Shown here in pieces: positions 6,155-9,638 of a DNA stretch of 9,638 nt (position 1 is the first letter of the stretch; every line of letters starts with the position of its first letter). The DNA comes from JADGNZ01 sp035995985. GTDB lineage: Bacteria > Acidobacteriota > Thermoanaerobaculia > Gp7-AA8. The position numbers and the translations under genes are program-made. A model generated the notes under the pieces. The model was not told where the DNA came from, made no database searches, and saw only the letters and a list, made by a program, of their open reading frames with translations. Where the stretch lies: NCBI GenBank assembly GCA_035995985.1, contig DASYJY010000137.1, positions 1 through 9,638 on the forward strand, given 5' to 3'.

Positions 6155-6390
6155 AGCGCGCGGAATCCCGTCTCGCCGTCCGGCAGCGGCTCGCGATTCC
6201 GATCGAGCCGCGTCACGATCCACTGCCCACCGCGCCGCTCGATCTCCGTCACGATCGACGCCCACATGCCATCGATCGGATTCTCGCTCCAGCGAAATCG
6301 CATTCCGTCTGCCGGCGCAACGTCGCGGTCACGGAGGTCCGCCTCCGCCATCTCAATCAATTCCGCCGGTCCGACGTGGTCGCAAGGCAT
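6151..6390 (-). CDS. Small protein of unknown function, coupled to the LOG gene
   Basis: A 79-aa protein I do not recognise. It is acidic in its first half (AELIEMAEADLRDRDV) and has a central RFRWSENPIDGMWASIVTEI segment followed by GGQWIVTRLDR, which looks like two or three beta strands of a small globular domain. No signal peptide, membrane helix or metal-binding cluster is visible. Its TGA overlaps the GTG start of the LOG gene, which argues that it is a real, co-translated gene. The ATG has no Shine-Dalgarno; a TAAACT box on the minus strand (6402-6397) sits 6 bases upstream, so a leaderless transcript is possible. It diverges from typA. Confidence 0.7.
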   Translation of the reverse strand: MPCDHVGPAELIEMAEADLRDRDVAPADGMRFRWSENPIDGMWASIVTEIERRGGQWIVTRLDRNREPLPDGETGFRAL

Positions 6391-6408
6391 TCGGCTAGTT
6401 TAGCGGTA

Positions 6409-6438
6409 CATCTGTGGTCATCCGCGTCATCTGCGGAT
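6409..6438. repeat. Short ATCTGNGG-type repeat with dyad upstream of typA
   Basis: The stretch consists of three similar units (ATCTGTGGTC, ATCCGCGTC, ATCTGCGGAT). The last two form a dyad, ATCCGC (6420-6425) and GCGGAT (6433-6438), around a 7-base loop. It lies in the 86-bp spacer between two divergent genes and keeps an open frame into typA, creating a false upstream start at 6414. Confidence 0.5.
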
Positions 6439-6476
6439 CAGGAATTCATTCTCCGTTAACACGTTACCCCCCGAAC

Positions 6477-8408
6477 ATGCCGCAGTTTCGATACGACATC
6501 CGCAACGTTGCCATCATCGCCCACGTCGACCACGGGAAAACCACGCTCGTCGACGCCCTCCTCCGTCAGTCCGGCGCCGTGCGCGCCAACCAGCAGATGG
6601 ATGAGCGCGTCATGGACTCGAACGACCTCGAGAAAGAGCGCGGGATCACCATCCTCGCCAAGAACACTTCGATTCGCTATCTCGTCGATGAGCCCGACGC
6701 GCTAGGCCATCTCGTGCATCACGAAGCGACGCACACCGCGTCCGGCCACGACCTTCCAGCCACCTTCATTCATCCGAGCGAAGTGAAGATCAACATCGTC
6801 GATACGCCCGGCCACGCCGATTTCGGCGGGGAAGTGGAGCGCGTCCTCTCGATGGTCGACGGCGTCATCCTCCTCGTCGATGCCGCCGAGGGTCCGATGC
6901 CGCAGACGCGGTTCGTCATGCGCAAAGCGCTTGGACTCGGACTGCTTCCGATCGTCGTCATCAACAAGATTGATCGTCACGACGCGCGTCCCGTTGAAGT
7001 CGTCAACGAAGTCTTCGACTTGATGATCGAGCTCGGCGCCTCGGACGAGCAGCTCGACTTCCCGATCCTCTACGCCATCGGCCGCCAGGGCATTGTCCGC
7101 ACCAACCTCGAAGACACGACCGAGGATTGCCGCCCGCTGTTCGATGCGATCCTGAAGCGCATTCCGCCGCCGCCCGGTTACGCCGACGCGCCGCTGCAGC
7201 TTCTCGTCTCCTCGATCGACTACAACGAATACGTCGGCCGCCTCGGCATTGGCCGCATCCAGCGCGGCAAGCTGCGCCAGGCCGAGGACGTGGTGCTCAT
7301 CCTTCGCGACGGCACGCACAAGAAGGGTCGCATCACCAAGCTCACCGCCTTCGAAGGCCTCAAGCGCATGGAGATCGACGAAGCGTCCGCGGGCGAGATC
7401 GTGGCCGTCGCCGGCTTCGCCGATGTCGAAATCGGTGAGACCTTCGCCTCGGCTGCAAACCCCGAGGCGCTGACGCCGATCGCGATCGACGAGCCGACCG
7501 TGTCGATGTTCTGGCTGGTCAACGACTCGCCGTTCGCCGGCACCGAGGGCAAGTACGTCACGTCGCGCAACATCAAAGAACGGCTCGATCGCGAGCTACG
7601 CAAAGACGTCGCGCTGCGCGTGAAAGAGACCGATCTGCCGGACCGCTTCGAAGTCAGCGGCCGCGGTGAGCTGCACCTCTCCATCCTCGCCGAGAACATG
7701 CGCCGCGAAGGCTTCGAGTTCGCGCTGTCGCGCCCGACGGTCATCCTCAAAGAAATCGATGGCCGCAAGTCCGAGCCGTACGAAGCGCTCGTCGTCGACA
7801 TCGACGAAGCACACGTCGGCGCGGTCATGGAGAAGCTGCAGACGCGCCGCGGCGAGATGACCGACATGGTCAATCCCGGCTCCGGCCGCGTCCGCATCGA
7901 GTTCAAGATCCCAACCCGAGGGCTATTCGGCATCCGCACCGAGTTCCTGACCGAGACGCGCGGCACCGGATTGCTGTACCACACGTTCCTCGAATACGGT
8001 CCCTACCGCGGCGAGATCGCCGGCCGCAATCGCGGAGCGCTGATTTCGAAAGAAGGCGGCGACACGACCGCCTACGCAATCGAGCCGCTCCAGGAGCGCA
8101 CGGTCCTCTTCATCTCGCCCGGCCTTAAGGTCTACGGCGGCCAGATCGTCGGCGAAAACTCCCGCGACGCCGACATGGTCGTCCAGGTCTGCCGCAAAAA
8201 GCACCTCACGAACATGCGCGCCTCCGGCTCCGACATGGCCGTCCAGCTGACGCCCCCGAAAATCATGACCCTCGAGCAATGCCTCGAATGGATCGAAGAC
8301 GACGAGCTGGTGGAAGTCACCCCGCAGTCGATCCGAATCCGCAAACGGATCCTCGATCACTCGATGCGGGTAGTGGCGCAGAAGAAGATCGCCGCGGGCA
8401 GTTCGTAG
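6477..8408 (+). CDS. typA: Translational GTPase TypA/BipA with His-rich insertion
   Basis: A 643-aa ribosome-associated GTPase of the elongation factor superfamily, linked in other bacteria to ribosome assembly and stress or cold growth. G1 AHVDHGKTT (15-23), G2 RGITI (55-59), G3 DTPGH (109-113) and G4 NKID (163-166) are all present; G5 is degenerate (YAIGRQG, 199-205, against the more usual YASAxNG). Later blocks DEPTVSMFW, SGRGELHLSILAENMRREGF and the C-terminal LTNMRASGSDMAV and EFVEVTP-like DDELVEVTPQSIRIRKR are characteristic of TypA rather than LepA or EF-G. Compared with the E. coli protein as I recall it, about 32 extra residues lie between switch I and G3 (roughly 70-101), which accounts for most of the excess over about 605-615 aa. 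Start ATG 6477 is chosen because MPQFRYDIRNVAIIAHVDHG matches the family N terminus; the frame from 6414 translates a repeat. Confidence 0.96.
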   Translation: MPQFRYDIRNVAIIAHVDHGKTTLVDALLRQSGAVRANQQMDERVMDSNDLEKERGITILAKNTSIRYLVDEPDALGHLVHHEATHTASGHDLPATFIHPSEVKINIVDTPGHADFGGEVERVLSMVDGVILLVDAAEGPMPQTRFVMRKALGLGLLPIVVINKIDRHDARPVEVVNEVFDLMIELGASDEQLDFPILYAIGRQGIVRTNLEDTTEDCRPLFDAILKRIPPPPGYADAPLQLLVSSIDYNEYVGRLGIGRIQRGKLRQAEDVVLILRDGTHKKGRITKLTAFEGLKRMEIDEASAGEIVAVAGFADVEIGETFASAANPEALTPIAIDEPTVSMFWLVNDSPFAGTEGKYVTSRNIKERLDRELRKDVALRVKETDLPDRFEVSGRGELHLSILAENMRREGFEFALSRPTVILKEIDGRKSEPYEALVVDIDEAHVGAVMEKLQTRRGEMTDMVNPGSGRVRIEFKIPTRGLFGIRTEFLTETRGTGLLYHTFLEYGPYRGEIAGRNRGALISKEGGDTTAYAIEPLQERTVLFISPGLKVYGGQIVGENSRDADMVVQVCRKKHLTNMRASGSDMAVQLTPPKIMTLEQCLEWIEDDELVEVTPQSIRIRKRILDHSMRVVAQKKIAAGSS

Positions 8409-8615
8409 CCGCGCAACGGCTGCCGTATCGCTGGCGGCCCAGCGGCGACTGTGGAGCCCGCCAAAATGCCCACTACCGCGGCGCAACTGCACGCGAATGC
8501 AGCGAATAGTTGCACGGGCGTGGTATGCAGACCGCTCTGCAATGAAACATATTGGGCGAAATCCTCACTACTCTTAGCCCGTGCGTTGTGTGATCGCGGC
8601 GGCTACGGAGGTTTC
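8409..8615. other. Spacer between typA and deacetylase with three dyads
   Basis: No convincing gene is seen in these 207 bp. Three inverted repeats are present: CGCTGG/CCAGCG (8429-8434 and 8439-8444, loop CGGC); GCAACT/AGTTGC (8483-8488 and 8508-8513) with an inner TGCA/TGCA pair; and TGCAGA/TCTGCA (8526-8531 and 8536-8541, loop CCGC). None is followed by a T-tract, so intrinsic termination of typA is not shown, although the first could act in the 3' untranslated region. The last bases hold the ribosome binding site GGAGG (8607-8611), 4 bases before the next ATG. No clear promoter boxes were found. Confidence 0.5.
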
Positions 8616-9638
8616 ATGTTTTTTCTGAGCACGCCAATCACTGGTAGCGCGATGGAGCCAGGGACCCTGTGTCTCACGTTTGATGACGGACCTGGCGTCA
8701 CTTCTGGACCAGGACTCGGTCCAAGAACTGACGACCTCGGATTATATCTTTTCTTACAAGGAATTCCTGCTACATTCTTCGTGATCGGAGAGCGCGCGGC
8801 AAATCACTCCGAGCTTGTTGCTCAGCTGGCGAATTGGGGACATCTGATTGCAAATCATACAGAAGATCACACGTGGCTACCGAGTCTTTCGAGTAGCGAA
8901 ATCGTCTCGCAGATATTGGATACGGAAGCCAACATCGGAACTTCCAGGAACCCGAATAACGGCTTTGTGCGAGCGCCGTGGGGAGGATGGAGTGGCGACG
9001 TAGCGACCACGCTGAATGCTTCGACCGCACGCGACCTGATTGGGCCGGTGCTCGGTGAAGTAATGGGTGCAGATTGGCAGTTCTGGCAGAACGGACAATC
9101 GGCACAGGACTGCTCAGACGACTACTTCAATAAGATCCAGAGTTTCGGCCGCGGAATCGTCATAGCGCATGACAACTCCTTTGAACAGGCTCTCTCCGAC
9201 GTAAATAACACGTTCGAAATGATTCGCATCCTAGTCCCACGTCTTCTCGCCGCTGGTTACCGATTTCTGCGATTAGATGCAGTTCCGCAGGCGCGTTCGG
9301 CGGCACAGGTACGATCGCTAGTTGCGCTGCAGGCTCTGCCAGGTTTCATCTCGCCGCTGTCAGGTGGTGGGGGTGCCGTCTTCGCCAATGGTCCAGGAGT
9401 CGGCGCTTGGGAAGAACTCGGGCTGGTACCGCTAGGCGGCGGACAGGTCGCAATACGCACGCCGAGCGGTCACTTCTTGTCCGCTCGCCCGCTTTCCAAT
9501 GGAGGGGAAGTTTTGGCAGACGGCACCGCGATTTACGACTGGGAAGTGTTTGATCTGGAACAACCATCGACAGGCACGATTGCGCTGAAGGCTCATCACA
9601 GTGGTAAGTATCTATCAGCACCAAATAACTCGCAAATT
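8616..9638 (+). CDS. Polysaccharide deacetylase (CE4/NodB) with C-terminal beta-trefoil-like repeats, 3' end missing
   Basis: 341 codons are visible and the frame is open at the window end. The N-terminal half is a NodB-homology domain, which removes N- or O-acetyl groups from glycans with a metal ion: LTFDDGP (20-26; D23 base, D24 metal ligand), NHTEDH (80-85; H81 and H85 metal ligands), RAPWGGW (119-125; R119) and IVIAHD (181-186; H185). After a linker, two repeats of 38-39 residues follow (253-290 and 297-335), each with G-x-V-x-A, an aromatic W-E, and a final SG-x-(F/Y)LSA; this fits a fascin-like or other beta-trefoil carbohydrate-binding module, with a third repeat expected beyond the edge. 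Start ATG has a good GGAGG. No signal peptide is visible, odd for an enzyme acting on extracellular glycans. Codon third positions are visibly richer in A/T than in the neighbours, which may reflect transfer. Confidence 0.88.
   Translation, partial: MFFLSTPITGSAMEPGTLCLTFDDGPGVTSGPGLGPRTDDLGLYLFLQGIPATFFVIGERAANHSELVAQLANWGHLIANHTEDHTWLPSLSSSEIVSQILDTEANIGTSRNPNNGFVRAPWGGWSGDVATTLNASTARDLIGPVLGEVMGADWQFWQNGQSAQDCSDDYFNKIQSFGRGIVIAHDNSFEQALSDVNNTFEMIRILVPRLLAAGYRFLRLDAVPQARSAAQVRSLVALQALPGFISPLSGGGGAVFANGPGVGAWEELGLVPLGGGQVAIRTPSGHFLSARPLSNGGEVLADGTAIYDWEVFDLEQPSTGTIALKAHHSGKYLSAPNNSQI

Noticed and set aside
6155..6265. 37-codon N-terminal extension of the LOG protein
   Set aside because: Arg/Ala/Asp-rich residues antisense-like to nothing known in the family, overlapping the coupled 79-aa gene; GTG 6154 fits the family start.
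6414..6476. 21-codon N-terminal extension of TypA from a GTG
   Set aside because: It translates the ATCTGNGG repeat and spacer; the family N terminus begins at 6477.

Overview
This is a high-GC bacterial window, probably from a Gram-negative: it encodes an exported MsrA, a secreted subtilase and an ABC importer with an N-terminally anchored binding protein. Short-repeat-filled intergenic spaces and the gene mix resemble uncultured Acidobacteriota-like genomes, but that placement is weak inference; no ribosomal or other marker RNA is present.

Layout. 1-80: probable 5' end of a minus-strand membrane-protein gene running off the left edge. 80-161: G-rich inverted repeat. 237-1487 (+): secreted S8 serine protease. 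1494-2081 (-): exported methionine sulfoxide reductase MsrA, convergent with the protease. 2088-2176: inverted repeat filling the divergent spacer. 2199-5583 (+): four-gene NitT/TauT/SsuABC-type ABC import operon (permease, ATPase, second permease, substrate-binding protein). 5570-6390 (-): a 79-aa protein of unknown function translationally coupled to a LOG-family nucleotide phosphoribohydrolase; its 3' end overlaps the ABC operon by 14 bp. 6477-8408 (+): GTPase TypA/BipA with an unusual His-rich insertion. 8409-8615: spacer with three dyads. 8616-9638 (+, open at the right edge): CE4 polysaccharide deacetylase fused to beta-trefoil-like repeats, with less GC-biased codons than its neighbours.

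The ABC genes form a tight unit: the first three overlap by ATGA, the two permeases are paralogues about 60% identical over their core, and the binding protein follows a hairpin and a strong Shine-Dalgarno. The most interesting point is in the binding protein: an in-frame TGA at codon 50 (4669-4671) splits an otherwise intact 353-codon frame, at the start of the mature domain in a context reading PVT-(UGA)-HLACP. Selenocysteine, a recent nonsense mutation and a sequencing error are all possible. TGA is an ordinary stop elsewhere in the window (msrA, the first permease, the ATPase, the 79-aa gene), so global recoding is excluded.

A second theme is short inverted repeats. At least three unrelated sequence families, plus a smaller fourth one, occupy the spacers. 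One (57 bp, exactly 19 codons) lies in frame inside the start of the second permease gene, and one makes typA look 21 codons longer than it should be.
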